DNA from: Candidatus Omnitrophota bacterium
GTDB lineage: Bacteria > Omnitrophota > Gorgyraeia > JAUYCX01
NCBI GenBank assembly: GCA_030692045.1
Contig: JAUYCX010000035.1
Location: 186,001-250,000 of the forward strand
DNA: 64,000 nt
Direction of reading: 5' to 3'
Each line of letters opens with the position of its first letter. Positions within the stretch are counted from its first letter, which is position 1. The notes beneath the pieces are model-generated. The model did not search any database and was not told where the DNA came from. It saw only the letters and a list, made by a program, of their open reading frames with translations. The translations under genes and the position numbers were made by a program. Positions 1 through 9,058 of this stretch are shown in pieces.

Positions 1-345
1 TGGCAGGTTTTTATAAATGGCGGCAGAACCCCCACACAAAAGGATGCGGTTTTGTGGGCGCAGGAAATAGCCAAATTAGGTGCCGGAGAAATTCTTTTAA
101 CCAGCATGGATTTTGATGGCACAAAAGATGGTTATGATTTAGAGCTAACCAAAAAGGTTTCAAGTGCGGTGAATATTCCTGTGATTGCTTCAGGTGGCGC
201 AGGAAGCTTAGAGCACTTTTATGAAGTTTTAACTAAAGCAGGAGCTGATGCTGCTTTGGCAGCTTCGCTGTTTCATTATCGGGAATATACTGTTAAACAG
301 GTAAAAGATTTTTTAAGGCAAAAAGGGGTGGCGGTCAGAATATGA
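1..345 (+). CDS. hisF: HisF, imidazole glycerol phosphate synthase cyclase subunit (5' part missing)
   Basis: This is the C-terminal part (114 codons) of HisF, cut by the window edge. HisF forms imidazole glycerol phosphate and AICAR from PRFAR, using ammonia made by HisH. Visible motifs are the GGR-T segment near the left edge, the [15 protein letters not shown] strand-loop with its catalytic aspartate, and the phosphate-binding [10 protein letters not shown] strand, all typical of the (beta/alpha)8 barrel. The reading frame is open from base 1. The stop overlaps the hisI start (ATGA), so the two genes are translationally coupled. Confidence 0.95.
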   Translation, partial: WQVFINGGRTPTQKDAVLWAQEIAKLGAGEILLTSMDFDGTKDGYDLELTKKVSSAVNIPVIASGGAGSLEHFYEVLTKAGADAALAASLFHYREYTVKQVKDFLRQKGVAVRI

Positions 346-662
346 AAGAACTTAAGTTTGACAAAAATGGTTTAATCCCGGCAATTATCCAGGATTACAA
401 GACAAAAAAAGTTTTAATGTTGGCCTATATGAATAAAACCTCTTTAAGAAAAACTTTAAATTCCGGAAAGACTTGTTTTTGGTCACGCTCGAGAAAGAAG
501 TTTTGGGTTAAGGGTGAAACCTCTGGGAATTTTCAGTTTATTAAAGACATTTATTACGATTGCGACTCTGATACGCTTTTGATAAGGGTAAGACAGGTGG
601 GGAATGCTTGTCATACAGGAAGGCATAGTTGTTTTTACCGAAAATTAAAATGTACTCGTTAA
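342..662 (+). CDS. hisI: HisI, phosphoribosyl-AMP cyclohydrolase
   Basis: A 106-residue single-domain HisI that opens the adenine ring of phosphoribosyl-AMP in histidine synthesis. The diagnostic segments are present: VLMLAYMN, the [16 protein letters not shown] loop, the metal-binding DCDSD, and the zinc cysteines in [11 protein letters not shown]. There is no fused HisE domain, so the pyrophosphohydrolase must be encoded elsewhere. It follows hisF with a 4-base overlap, and its last 13 bases overlap the trpE start, giving a compact hisF-hisI-trpE operon. Confidence 0.96.
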   Translation: MKELKFDKNGLIPAIIQDYKTKKVLMLAYMNKTSLRKTLNSGKTCFWSRSRKKFWVKGETSGNFQFIKDIYYDCDSDTLLIRVRQVGNACHTGRHSCFYRKLKCTR

Positions 663-2134
663 CCAAAAAAGAATTTAAGAAATTATCTAAAAAGGGGAAT
701 CTTATCCCTATTTTCCGCGAGATACTTGCGGACATGGAAACACCGGTTTCTAGTTTCTTAAAGATTAGCCAAGCTTCTGACTACGCTTTTTTACTAGAGT
801 CAGTAGAGGGACAAGAGAAAATTGCCCGTTTTTCATTTTTGGCAACAAATCCCAGTATGATTTTTAAAAACAAGGGCAGGCAAATTCAGATATTTAAAGG
901 CAATAAATTAAATGGTAAAAAAATCTTATTAAATAAAGATCCCTTAGATTATATAAAAGATATAATGAGCCAATACCGTTTTGTAAATGTTAAGGGCTTA
1001 CCTCGATTTTGCGGAGGAATGGTAGGCTACATTGGTTATGATACTGTAAGGTTCTTTGAAAAACTGCCAGATAAAAATCCAGATGATTTGAATCTTCCCG
1101 ACATTTTATTAATTTTAGCTGATAATTTACTAATATTTGACCACTTAAATCATAAAATAAAGATTGTTAGTTTAGCTTATGTGGATAATAAAAATAGCCT
1201 AAATTTCGCTTATCAAAAGGCAATAAACAAAATTGAAGAGCTGGCAAACGCATTAAAAAAACCCCTTAAAATAAGAGAACCGATTCCTCGTAAAAAGGCT
1301 TTCTTAAAGAACAGAATAATTTCTAATTTAACCAAACAACAATTTTATTCTAATGTTGTCAAAGCCAAAAAATACATTAAACAAGGAGATGTAATTCAGG
1401 TAGTTTTATCGCAAAGATTCAGAACTAAATTAACCAGCGACAGTTTTAGTGTTTATCGCAGGCTTCGTTCAATTAATCCTTCAGCATATATGTATTTTCT
1501 TAAATTCAAAGACCTAACAATTGTGGGTTCTTCTCCTGAACTTTTGGTGCGCTGCGAAAAAGAAGTGGTAGAGACCCGCCCCATTGCCGGAACAAGACCT
1601 CGCGGCAAAAACGAGCTTGAAGATAAAAAGTTTGAGCGCGATTTAATTAATGATGAGAAAGAAAAGGCAGAACATATTATGCTTGTGGATTTAGGCAGAA
1701 ACGATTTAGGCCGTGTTTGTCGTGAAGGAAGTGTCTTAGTTACTGAGTTTATGCAGATAGAAAAATATTCTCATGTGATGCACTTGGTAAGTAATGTCAA
1801 GGGATATCTAAAAAGGGGAAAGGATATTTTTGATGTTTTAAGGGCGGTTTTTCCTGCAGGAACAGTTACTGGCGCGCCCAAGGTGCGCTCAATGGAGATT
1901 ATCGAGGAATTAGAAAATGTAAAACGAGGTGCTTATGCAGGATGTGTGGGATATTTTAGTTTTTCAGGCAATTTGGATACCTGCATAACAATTAGAACTA
2001 TTATTATTAAAAATGGAACGGCTTTTTTTCAAGCCGGAGCTGGAATAGTTGCAGATTCTAAGCCTCAAAAGGAGTATCTGGAAACCTTAAACAAGGCTAA
2101 GGCTTTAGTTTGTGCTATAACAGAGGTCAAATGA
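650..2134 (+). CDS. trpE: TrpE, anthranilate synthase component I
   Basis: A 494-residue chorismate-binding enzyme that makes anthranilate from chorismate with ammonia from TrpG. Seen: an N-terminal anthranilate-synthase region to about residue 175, then the catalytic domain with [14 protein letters not shown], the [11 protein letters not shown] segment, the [11 protein letters not shown] loop and the C-terminal [10 protein letters not shown] motif. ATG at 650 is chosen over an in-frame TTG at 629 because family proteins start close to it. No trpG follows directly. The TGA stop lies inside the left end of a palindromic repeat (2128-2376), so the repeat abuts or just enters the gene end. Confidence 0.95.
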   Translation: MYSLTKKEFKKLSKKGNLIPIFREILADMETPVSSFLKISQASDYAFLLESVEGQEKIARFSFLATNPSMIFKNKGRQIQIFKGNKLNGKKILLNKDPLDYIKDIMSQYRFVNVKGLPRFCGGMVGYIGYDTVRFFEKLPDKNPDDLNLPDILLILADNLLIFDHLNHKIKIVSLAYVDNKNSLNFAYQKAINKIEELANALKKPLKIREPIPRKKAFLKNRIISNLTKQQFYSNVVKAKKYIKQGDVIQVVLSQRFRTKLTSDSFSVYRRLRSINPSAYMYFLKFKDLTIVGSSPELLVRCEKEVVETRPIAGTRPRGKNELEDKKFERDLINDEKEKAEHIMLVDLGRNDLGRVCREGSVLVTEFMQIEKYSHVMHLVSNVKGYLKRGKDIFDVLRAVFPAGTVTGAPKVRSMEIIEELENVKRGAYAGCVGYFSFSGNLDTCITIRTIIIKNGTAFFQAGAGIVADSKPQKEYLETLNKAKALVCAITEVK

Positions 2135-2376
2135 AGACATGACTTACGGAGCAGAGCGGCGTAAGTCATAAGTCCGAATTTGACCCAGCACTAATTTTTG
2201 AAAAGCGCTTAATTAAATTAAAGGGTTAATTTATATAATACCCATATCTAAAAAACAGAGTAGTTACAAAAATTAGTGCTGGATTTAATTCGCAGACGCT
2301 GATAGACTTGTAAAATAACAGACGCTACGACTTATTTCGCAAAAGCTCCATAAGTCGTCTGCTCATTAAAGAAAGG
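2128..2376. repeat. Modular palindromic leader element, copy A (complete), upstream of rpsP
   Basis: Three hairpins in a row. Left: 10-bp perfect stem 2139-2148/2160-2169 (ATGACTTACG). Middle: 16-bp perfect arms 2185-2200/2267-2282 (CCAGCACTAATTTTTG). Right: 9-bp stem 2327-2335/2350-2358 (ACGACTTAT). The right stem is followed by TCATTAAAG and AGAAAGG, 13 nt after the AGTC core, where other copies carry AGGAGG. The left end (CAAATGAAGACATGACTTACG without its last base, 2128-2147) is approximately the reverse complement of the right end. The middle part with its interior is nearly identical to copy B at 20454-20554. The element fills almost the whole trpE-rpsP gap. Confidence 0.85.
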
Positions 2377-2384
2377 TTGGTCAA

Positions 2385-2630
2385 ATGGAAGTAAAAATTC
2401 GTATGAGAAAGGTAGGAAAACCTACTAGCAAAAGGTATCACTTTAAAATTGTTGCCATAAGCAAAAGCAAATCTCGCGACGGAAGGTTTTTGGAAGATTT
2501 GGGATATTATGATCCAACAACAAAACCGGCGACCTTCAATGCCAACAGAGAGAAGATAGATGCCTGGGTAAAAAAAGGCGCACAGCTTTCTACCTCTGTA
2601 AAAAATCTTTTAAAAAACAAGTCGGCCTGA
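2385..2630 (+). CDS. rpsP: Small ribosomal subunit protein bS16
   Basis: An 81-residue bS16, a 30S assembly protein. The N-terminus (VKIRMRKVGKPTSKRYHFKIVAI), the RDGRFLEDLGYYDP segment and the helix with ANREKIDAWVKKGAQ are typical. Family length is about 80-90 residues, so it is complete. The usual neighbours rimM, trmD and rplS are absent; yajC and secDF follow. Its leader is formed by repeat copy A, and the Shine-Dalgarno is weak (GAAAGG, 8 nt before ATG). Confidence 0.96.
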   Translation: MEVKIRMRKVGKPTSKRYHFKIVAISKSKSRDGRFLEDLGYYDPTTKPATFNANREKIDAWVKKGAQLSTSVKNLLKNKSA

Positions 2631-2669
2631 AAACAGAGCCTGACTTTTTAAAACGGAAAGGAAAAGAAA

Positions 2670-2954
2670 ATGCCACAACAATCAGTAAATCCCATAATCA
2701 ATTTATTGCCTCTGGTTGTCATTTTTATTATTTTCTATTTTTTGTTAATACGGCCTCAAAAAACCAAACAAATGGAGCATCAGAAGATGCTTTCTAATCT
2801 TAAGAAAAATGATGAGGTTATTACTTCTAGCGGAATATATGCCACAGTTGTAAATGTGAAAGACGCAACTGTGATTTTAAGAATTGACGAGAATGTCAAA
2901 ATTGAAATTTTAAAAGATTTCATTAGCTCTGTAAGAAAGAGCGCTAATAGCTAA
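2670..2954 (+). CDS. yajC: YajC, Sec translocon accessory subunit
   Basis: A 94-residue inner-membrane protein with one N-terminal transmembrane helix (about residues 10-28) ending in the family signature LLIRPQKTKQ, then a cytoplasmic domain with the conserved LKKNDEVITSSGIYATV segment. YajC associates with SecDF at the SecYEG translocon. A Shine-Dalgarno (GGAAAGGAAA) precedes ATG. It is followed 15 bases later by secDF, the usual order. Confidence 0.95.
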   Translation: MPQQSVNPIINLLPLVVIFIIFYFLLIRPQKTKQMEHQKMLSNLKKNDEVITSSGIYATVVNVKDATVILRIDENVKIEILKDFISSVRKSANS

Positions 2955-2969
2955 AAGGGATTAATAAAA

Positions 2970-5171
2970 ATGAATAAAAATTTAAAATTAAAAGCTCTAT
3001 TTATAGTTTTGGTATGTCTAATTTTTGCTTGGTTTTCCTTCCCCCTTAATAAAAGAATAAATTTAGGCTTGGATTTACAAGGTGGTATGCATCTGGTCTT
3101 AAGAGTGGATACTTCTAAACTCTCAGAGGATGCCAAAAGAGACGCTGTTGAGCGGGCATTAGAGATTGTAAGAAATAGGATTGATGAGTTTGGCGTAGGA
3201 GAAACCTCAATTCTTAGACAAGGGGAAGATGAAATTGTAGTTCAGCTTCCGGGAGTTACTGACAGGCAGCGGGCGCTTGATTTAATCGGCAGGACCGCGC
3301 TTTTGGAATTTAAACTTGTAAATTCTGATCCTGAAAAACTTCGGCAAGCCTTAGCAGGCCAGGTTCCTGATGGTTATGAGCTAAGTTATATCGAGAAGGA
3401 AGAAAAAAGACCGGTTTTGTTAGAGAAAACTGCGTGTCTGGTGGGTGAAAAAATTTCTGATGCCCAGGTACATTTTGACCGCTCGGCTTTTGGCCAGCCT
3501 TATGTAAGCCTGAAGTTAAATGACGAAGGCGCCAAGATATTTGCCAAAGTAACGGCGGAAAATGTGGGAAGGCAGTTGGCAATTGTTCTGGATGGCAAAG
3601 TCTATTCAGCTCCGAGGATAAATGAACCCATTCCTTCCGGAGAGGGACAGATTACTGGAAGGTTTTCTTTTGAAGAAGCCTCAGATTTAGCCATTGTCTT
3701 AAGAGTGGGCGCACTTCCTGCTCCACTTTATATTGAAGAAGAAAGAACTATTGGTCCTTTGTTAGGACAAGATTCTATTCGCAGCGGCGTAAGAGCCAGC
3801 ATTATTGGCTGCGCGTTAGTTTTTATTTTTATGGCAGTTTATTATCTTTTAGCAGGATTAATTGCCAATATAGCTTTAGCCTTAAACCTGTTGATTATCT
3901 TGGGTTCTTTGGGTTTTTTAAAAACAATGCTTCCGCAACAGCAAGTAACCCTTACCTTACCGGGAATTGCCGGCATTGTTTTAACGTTGGGCATGGCAGT
4001 GGATGCCAATGTTTTGATTAACGAACGCATCCGCGAAGAGTTAAGCGCAGGCAAAGCCTTATTTACAGCAGTAAATAATGGTTATCATAAGGCCTTTTCT
4101 GCAATATTTGATTCAAATGTTACAACATTAATTGCGGCATTTCTATTGTTTCAATTTGGTACAGGTCCTATAAGGGGTTTTGCAATAACCTTAACCATTG
4201 GACTACTAGCAAGTATGTTCACGGCAATTTTTGTCACTCGCGTCATTTTAGAATTATTAATATCTGCAAAATTAGTAAAAAACCTGCCGATGCTAAGGCT
4301 GATAAGACAAACTAAAATAGATTTTATCGGGAAAAGGAAAATTTGGTATACAGTTTCAATTGTGACGATTATCGTGGGGCTGTTTGCATTTTTTGTAAAA
4401 GGAAAACAAGCATACGGAATTGATTTTGCCGGCGGGCAATTGCAGGAATATAGTTTTCAGCAGCCGATTGCTGTGGATAGCTTGCGTAGCACCTTAAAAG
4501 AGGCTGGTTTATCTGAAATTTCCATACAGCAGTTTAAAGAAAATCCCAAGATAGTCATTGTCCGTTCCACAGAAGATACCGCTAATATAGTTGAGAAAAA
4601 TTTACGCGAGAAATTTTCTGACAACAAGTTTGATGTATTAAGAGTGGAAAAGGTCGGCCCGGCGGTAGGCAAGGAATTAAGAAAACGCGCAATTTTGGCA
4701 ATTATCTGGTCTTTGCTGGGAATTATGGTTTATGTGGCTTTTAGATTTAAGCATTTTAATTTTGCTGCCGCAGGGGTAATTGCTTTGTTTCATGATATTC
4801 TGGTTGCCGTTGGTTTTATTGCTTTAACCGGCAGACAAATGGACCTTTTGATTGTTACAGGTCTTCTAACCATTGCAGGTTATTCAATTAACGATACAAT
4901 TGTAATTTATGACAGGGTCAGAGAAAATTTGCGCCTGTCCAGAAAAATGAATTTGGCAGAGGTTATAAATTTAAGCGTAAACCAAACCTTAAGCCGCACC
5001 ATTTTAACCTCAGGCGTTACGCTTTTAGTGGTTATCGCTTTATTAGCTTTTGGCGGCGAGGTTTTAAACGGCCTTGCTTTTTGCCTATTGATAGGTTTTA
5101 TTTCTGGTGTTTATTCCACGGTTTATATTGCCTCACCATTAGTGTTAGCGTGGCAGAGAAAATCTAAGTAA
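2970..5171 (+). CDS. secDF: SecDF, fused protein-export membrane protein
   Basis: A 733-residue single-chain fusion of SecD and SecF, the proton-driven factor that helps pull exported proteins through SecYEG. Seen: first transmembrane helix at about 7-25, the SecD signature LGLDLQGGMHLVL, a periplasmic region to about residue 260, then the SecD helices with GMAVDANVLINERIRE. After about residue 440 the SecF half starts with GIDFAGG and continues with the helices holding YSINDTIVIYDRVREN. Fusion into one chain is known in many bacteria. It follows yajC closely. Confidence 0.96.
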   Translation: MNKNLKLKALFIVLVCLIFAWFSFPLNKRINLGLDLQGGMHLVLRVDTSKLSEDAKRDAVERALEIVRNRIDEFGVGETSILRQGEDEIVVQLPGVTDRQRALDLIGRTALLEFKLVNSDPEKLRQALAGQVPDGYELSYIEKEEKRPVLLEKTACLVGEKISDAQVHFDRSAFGQPYVSLKLNDEGAKIFAKVTAENVGRQLAIVLDGKVYSAPRINEPIPSGEGQITGRFSFEEASDLAIVLRVGALPAPLYIEEERTIGPLLGQDSIRSGVRASIIGCALVFIFMAVYYLLAGLIANIALALNLLIILGSLGFLKTMLPQQQVTLTLPGIAGIVLTLGMAVDANVLINERIREELSAGKALFTAVNNGYHKAFSAIFDSNVTTLIAAFLLFQFGTGPIRGFAITLTIGLLASMFTAIFVTRVILELLISAKLVKNLPMLRLIRQTKIDFIGKRKIWYTVSIVTIIVGLFAFFVKGKQAYGIDFAGGQLQEYSFQQPIAVDSLRSTLKEAGLSEISIQQFKENPKIVIVRSTEDTANIVEKNLREKFSDNKFDVLRVEKVGPAVGKELRKRAILAIIWSLLGIMVYVAFRFKHFNFAAAGVIALFHDILVAVGFIALTGRQMDLLIVTGLLTIAGYSINDTIVIYDRVRENLRLSRKMNLAEVINLSVNQTLSRTILTSGVTLLVVIALLAFGGEVLNGLAFCLLIGFISGVYSTVYIASPLVLAWQRKSK

Positions 5172-5174
5172 GGA

Positions 5175-5253
5175 ACACCGCTAAAACGCAAAATATTCGC
5201 AAAAACGCAAAGAAAATTTTGCGACTTTGCGGTCTTTAGCGGTTTTGCGGTGT
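5175..5253. repeat. Palindromic CGCAAA-type repeat between secDF and mfd
   Basis: An imperfect inverted repeat whose outer arms ACACCGC (5175-5181) and GCGGTGT (5247-5253) enclose further pairing blocks such as ACGCAAA and TTTGCG. Related sequence occurs at 19181-19427 and, degenerate, at 59848-59920. It lies directly upstream of the shortened mfd gene. There is no U-run after it, so it is not a clear terminator. Confidence 0.7.
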
Positions 5254-5279
5254 AAAGCTAGTTTTTTTAATTGTGAAAT

Positions 5280-7181
5280 ATGTTTAAATCCCTTAAAATT
5301 TATCAATCCCAAGTTATAGATATTTCACAACTTTGCCATATTCTAATTGAATTTGGTTATAAACGACAGACGCGTCTTTTAGAAGAAGGCGATTTTAGTC
5401 AAAGGGGAGGAATTTTAGATATTTTTCCCTTTAGTTTTGAATGCCCAATTCGTATTGAAGTAGAGTTCGATAAGATACATTCAATCCATAGTTTTGATGT
5501 TGAAAATGGAAAGAACCTCTGGCTACACCAGATTGTGATTATTTTGCCTTTTCGAAAAACCCAAATCTCAAGACCAGAAAATTTCTCTGAAGAATCACCG
5601 ATTAATAATTTTTTGGAGTTAGAAAAAGGTGATTTGGTAGTGCATAATAATTATGGCATAGCAAAATTCCAAGGCAAGGATAAAATCAAGGTAGCCAATA
5701 ATTTTAAAGACCATCTTATCTTAGAATATGCAGGAGGGGATAAACTTTATGTTCCCTTTGAACAGTCGAATTTAGTGCAAAGGTATGTTGGTTTTGGAGG
5801 AAAGTATCCTAAGTTGTATCGCTTAGGTTCCAGGGAATGGCTAAGGGTAAAAGAGAGGGTAAAAAAAGGCACTCAAGTGTTGGCTTTAGAATTATTGCAG
5901 ATTCAAGCACTGCGCACAAGCCTTTCTGGTTTTGCCTTTTCCAAAGATACTGATTGGCAAAGGGATTTTGAAAAAAGCTTCCCTTTCCAAGAAACTAAAG
6001 ATCAAACAAAGGCAACTGAGGAAACCAAAAAAGATATGGAATCAATTTTTCCCATGGATAGACTTCTTTGCGGCGACGTGGGTTATGGAAAAACAGAGGT
6101 CGCCATGCGCGCAGCCTTTAAGGCAGTAATGGATAATAAACAGGTTGCCATTTTAGTGCCCACCACCATATTAGCTGAACAGCATTTCTATAATTTTCAA
6201 AACAGGATAAAGAATTTTCCTATTAATGTTGAGATGCTTTCCCGCTTTAAGACAAAAAATAAACAGCTTGAAATAATTAAGGGATTACAAACAGGAAGCG
6301 TTGACATTGTTATTGCTACACACAGGCTTCTTTCCACCGATATAAAATTCAAAGATTTAGGATTGTTGGTAATCGATGAGGAACAGCGTTTTGGCGTTAA
6401 GCATAAAGAGAAATTAAAGCATTTAAGGCTCACAGTTGATGTCTTAACTTTAACTGCAACACCAATACCGCGTACCCTATATATGTCTTTGATGGGAGCA
6501 AAGGATATGTCAACTATTAATACTCCCCCTTCAAATCGCATTCCTGTTAAGACAATTGTTACAGAGTTTGACAAAGACTTAATTCATCAGGCGATTTTAA
6601 GGGAGATAAAGCGTCAAGGCCAAGTCTTTTTTTTGCATAATCGCGTTGAAGATATTGAAAAGGTTATGTTAAAATTGCAAAAACTTAATACCAAAGCCAG
6701 AATTGGCTTAGCACATGGCCAAATGGCAACACATAATCTGGAAAAGATAATGCTGGCTTTTTTAAAGGGAGAGATTGATGTTTTGGTTTGCACAACTATT
6801 ATCGAATCAGGAATTGATGTACCAAATGCTAATACATTAATTGTTGATGACGCCCATACATTTGGATTGGCAGATTTGCATCAATTGAGAGGAAGGGTAG
6901 GAAGATTTAATCGCCAAGCTTATGCTTATTTTTTAGTACCTAATTCCCAGGTTTTAAGTCAAGAGGCAAAAAAGAGGCTTGAAGCTCTGCAGGAGTTTAG
7001 TGAATTAGGTTCAGGATTTAAAATTGCTTTTGAAGACCTGCAGATAAGGGGTGCGGGAAATCTGCTGGGGGTTGAGCAACATGGGTTTATTTGGGCTGTG
7101 GGATTTGACCTTTACTGCCGGCTTTTAAGGCAAGCAGTATATAAACTAAAATATTTAAAAGGGAAAAAATTAAATGGTTAA
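5280..7181 (+). CDS. mfd: Mfd-type transcription-repair coupling translocase, N- and C-terminally shortened
   Basis: A 633-residue Mfd relative; the usual length is about 1,100-1,200. Seen in order: only the last part of the UvrB-like region (about 1-95, with GDFSQRGGILDIFP), the CarD-like RNA-polymerase-interacting domain (about 111-185, with KGDLVVHNNYGIAKF), then the two-lobed helicase (Walker A GDVGYGKTE about 265, DEEQRFGVKH, TATPIPRTL, LRGRVGR, and the IRGAGNLLG translocation motif). The UvrA-binding domain and the C-terminal domain are missing. An in-frame TGA at 5274-5276 blocks extension upstream. There is no good Shine-Dalgarno. The stop overlaps the next gene by 8 bases. It may be a minimal functional translocase or a decayed gene; the intact reading frame favours function. 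Confidence 0.88.
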   Translation: MFKSLKIYQSQVIDISQLCHILIEFGYKRQTRLLEEGDFSQRGGILDIFPFSFECPIRIEVEFDKIHSIHSFDVENGKNLWLHQIVIILPFRKTQISRPENFSEESPINNFLELEKGDLVVHNNYGIAKFQGKDKIKVANNFKDHLILEYAGGDKLYVPFEQSNLVQRYVGFGGKYPKLYRLGSREWLRVKERVKKGTQVLALELLQIQALRTSLSGFAFSKDTDWQRDFEKSFPFQETKDQTKATEETKKDMESIFPMDRLLCGDVGYGKTEVAMRAAFKAVMDNKQVAILVPTTILAEQHFYNFQNRIKNFPINVEMLSRFKTKNKQLEIIKGLQTGSVDIVIATHRLLSTDIKFKDLGLLVIDEEQRFGVKHKEKLKHLRLTVDVLTLTATPIPRTLYMSLMGAKDMSTINTPPSNRIPVKTIVTEFDKDLIHQAILREIKRQGQVFFLHNRVEDIEKVMLKLQKLNTKARIGLAHGQMATHNLEKIMLAFLKGEIDVLVCTTIIESGIDVPNANTLIVDDAHTFGLADLHQLRGRVGRFNRQAYAYFLVPNSQVLSQEAKKRLEALQEFSELGSGFKIAFEDLQIRGAGNLLGVEQHGFIWAVGFDLYCRLLRQAVYKLKYLKGKKLNG

Positions 7182-8118
7182 TTTAAAATTTAAGTTAAGA
7201 TGCGTAATGTGCCTTTGCCTCGCTTTTAGTTTAATTTTCTCGATAAATTCTTTTGCGGCAGAGGATAAAATTCTCTGCGTTGTGGGTGATGATTTAATCA
7301 CTCAAAAAGACCTGAATGAATTTTTAGCTTTAGCAGCGCTTTCTCTTTCAGACCAATATTCTAATAAAAATGATTTAGACAAAGAAATGGAAGAAATAAA
7401 AAAGGATGCCTTAAATCAGCTTATTGAAGAGAAATTGATTATTCATGAGGCAAAACGCCAAAAGCTAACGGTTAATGAGAAACAAGTTCAAGCTAGAATT
7501 GAGGAAATCAGCTCTCAATTCCCCGCCCCCCAAGGGTTTGAGAAGGCACTTGTTTTAGATGGCCTTACTTTAAATGAAGTAAAAAGAAAAATAAAAGAAC
7601 AACTTTTGATGAGAGAGGCGATAGAAGAAAATGTGCGTTCAAAAGTTTTTGTGCATCCCCAAGAGGTAACAAACTATTACAATAATCACAGCGCAGAATT
7701 TGATGAACCAGAAAAGGCAAATGTTGATTCTATATTTATCTCAACTGAGAATTCTTTAAGTGAGGCGCAGAAAAAGGTTAGGGAGGTTGAGAATTTGTTA
7801 AGAAAGGGAGAGGATTTTCCTTCTGTTGCCTCACAATCTTCAGAGGCTCCTTCTTTGGGAATTGTTATGCGCGGGCAATTGAAAAGGGAAATTGAGGAGG
7901 CTATCTTTAATTTAAAAATTGGGGAATTTTCCAAGCCGATTAGAACAGAAAAGGGTTTCTTTGTTTTTAAATTATTAGAGATAATTCCTCCACAAAAAAG
8001 GCCATTATCAGCTGTGCAGAATGAGGTTTATCGCAGCGTCTACAGCCAGAAGTTTCAAGCAAGATATAATGACTGGCTTAAAACAATTAAAAAGGATGTC
8101 TACTGTCTTATCAAGTAA
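7174..8118 (+). CDS. SurA/PpiC-type periplasmic peptidyl-prolyl isomerase
   Basis: A 314-residue exported foldase. An N-terminal signal peptide (hydrophobic stretch about 12-28, cleavage near SFAAE) leads into a SurA-like N-terminal domain with the typical LIEEKLIIHEAKRQKL helix and QLLMREAIEENV. A parvulin/PpiC domain follows at about 180-275 with VDSIFIS, SSEAPSLGIVMRGQL and a C-terminal KGFFVFKLLEI strand. It starts inside the end of mfd and its end overlaps pdxA. A role in envelope protein folding is inferred from the family. Confidence 0.85.
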   Translation: MVNLKFKLRCVMCLCLAFSLIFSINSFAAEDKILCVVGDDLITQKDLNEFLALAALSLSDQYSNKNDLDKEMEEIKKDALNQLIEEKLIIHEAKRQKLTVNEKQVQARIEEISSQFPAPQGFEKALVLDGLTLNEVKRKIKEQLLMREAIEENVRSKVFVHPQEVTNYYNNHSAEFDEPEKANVDSIFISTENSLSEAQKKVREVENLLRKGEDFPSVASQSSEAPSLGIVMRGQLKREIEEAIFNLKIGEFSKPIRTEKGFFVFKLLEIIPPQKRPLSAVQNEVYRSVYSQKFQARYNDWLKTIKKDVYCLIK

Positions 8119-9058
8119 TATTGTTGTAGGTATAACTATGGGAGACCCTTCTGGTATTGGTCCAGAGGTAATTGCTAAAGCCATAAAAAAACTAAGGTTA
8201 AACAAACGAATTAAATTATTAGTGATTGGAGATAGGTTTGTTTTGCAAAAATTTACTGGAAAGCTTCCGGCAAACTGCGATATTTTAGATTTAAAAAATG
8301 TCAGACAAAAAAAATTCTCTTTTGGAAAGATAAATTTAAGCTATGGAAGGGCGGCTATTGATTATTTAGAAAAGGCCGTAGGTCTTATAAAAGACAAAAC
8401 CATCGACTGTTTAGTAACAGCTCCCATAAACAAAAAAGCGATTTCCCTGGCTGGTTTTAAATGGATAGGACATACAGAATATTTGGCTAAAGAATTTAAT
8501 CTCAAAGATTTTGTAATGATGTTTGCGGCAGATAAATTAAAGGTTAGTTTAGCAACCCGGCACATTTCCTTAAAAGAGGTACCCATACATTTAAACAAAG
8601 AGGCAATTTTTAAGACAATTTGTTTAAGCAGTGACTATCTAAAAAAATATTTTAAGATTAGAAATCCCAAAATAGGAGTTTGTGGTTTAAATCCGCACGC
8701 TGGTGAAAATGGTTTATTAGGTAAGGAGGATAATTTAATTATTAAGCCGGCAGTTGAAATGGCAAAAAGAAAAAATAAAAATGTAAGCGGGCCATATCCC
8801 TCTGATACAATCTTTTATCAGGCAATTAAAGGAAATTTTGATTGTATTGTGGCAATGTATCATGACCAGGGAATGATTCCCATAAAAACACTTTTTTTTG
8901 ATAGAGTTGTGAACCTAACCTTAGGACTTCCTTTTATAAGAACCTCGCCTTCGCACGGAACAGCCTTTGATATTGCTGGAAGAAATATTGCCAACCCTTC
9001 TTCGATGATTGAGGCAATAAAATTAGCCAACAAGCTAACCTCAACAATCGCCAAATGA
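8096..9058 (+). CDS. pdxA: PdxA, 4-hydroxythreonine-4-phosphate dehydrogenase
   Basis: A 320-residue NAD-dependent, metal-binding dehydrogenase of the DXP-dependent vitamin B6 pathway. Conserved segments: GITMGDPSGIGPEVI at the N-terminus, APINKKA, the metal histidine in GHTEYLA, CGLNPHAGENG, and the MYHDQGMIPIK loop. ATG at 8096 is chosen because it is preceded by AAAAAGG and gives the normal family start; an upstream in-frame ATG at 8021 lies deep within the previous gene. It overlaps the previous gene by 23 bases and rsmA by 4. Confidence 0.94.
   Translation: MSTVLSSNIVVGITMGDPSGIGPEVIAKAIKKLRLNKRIKLLVIGDRFVLQKFTGKLPANCDILDLKNVRQKKFSFGKINLSYGRAAIDYLEKAVGLIKDKTIDCLVTAPINKKAISLAGFKWIGHTEYLAKEFNLKDFVMMFAADKLKVSLATRHISLKEVPIHLNKEAIFKTICLSSDYLKKYFKIRNPKIGVCGLNPHAGENGLLGKEDNLIIKPAVEMAKRKNKNVSGPYPSDTIFYQAIKGNFDCIVAMYHDQGMIPIKTLFFDRVVNLTLGLPFIRTSPSHGTAFDIAGRNIANPSSMIEAIKLANKLTSTIAK

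Noticed and set aside
2128-2376. The rpsP leader as an S16 autoregulatory site or riboswitch
   Set aside because: The same structure precedes seven genes of unrelated function, so a gene-specific ligand is unlikely.
3310-3582. Antisense reading frames within secDF, groEL and other genes
   Set aside because: They lie opposite strongly conserved genes, have no start signals and no recognisable motifs.
5280-7181. The shortened mfd as RecG or another SF2 helicase
   Set aside because: The CarD-like domain directly before the helicase and the GDVGYGKTE and DEEQRFGVKH motifs are specific to Mfd.
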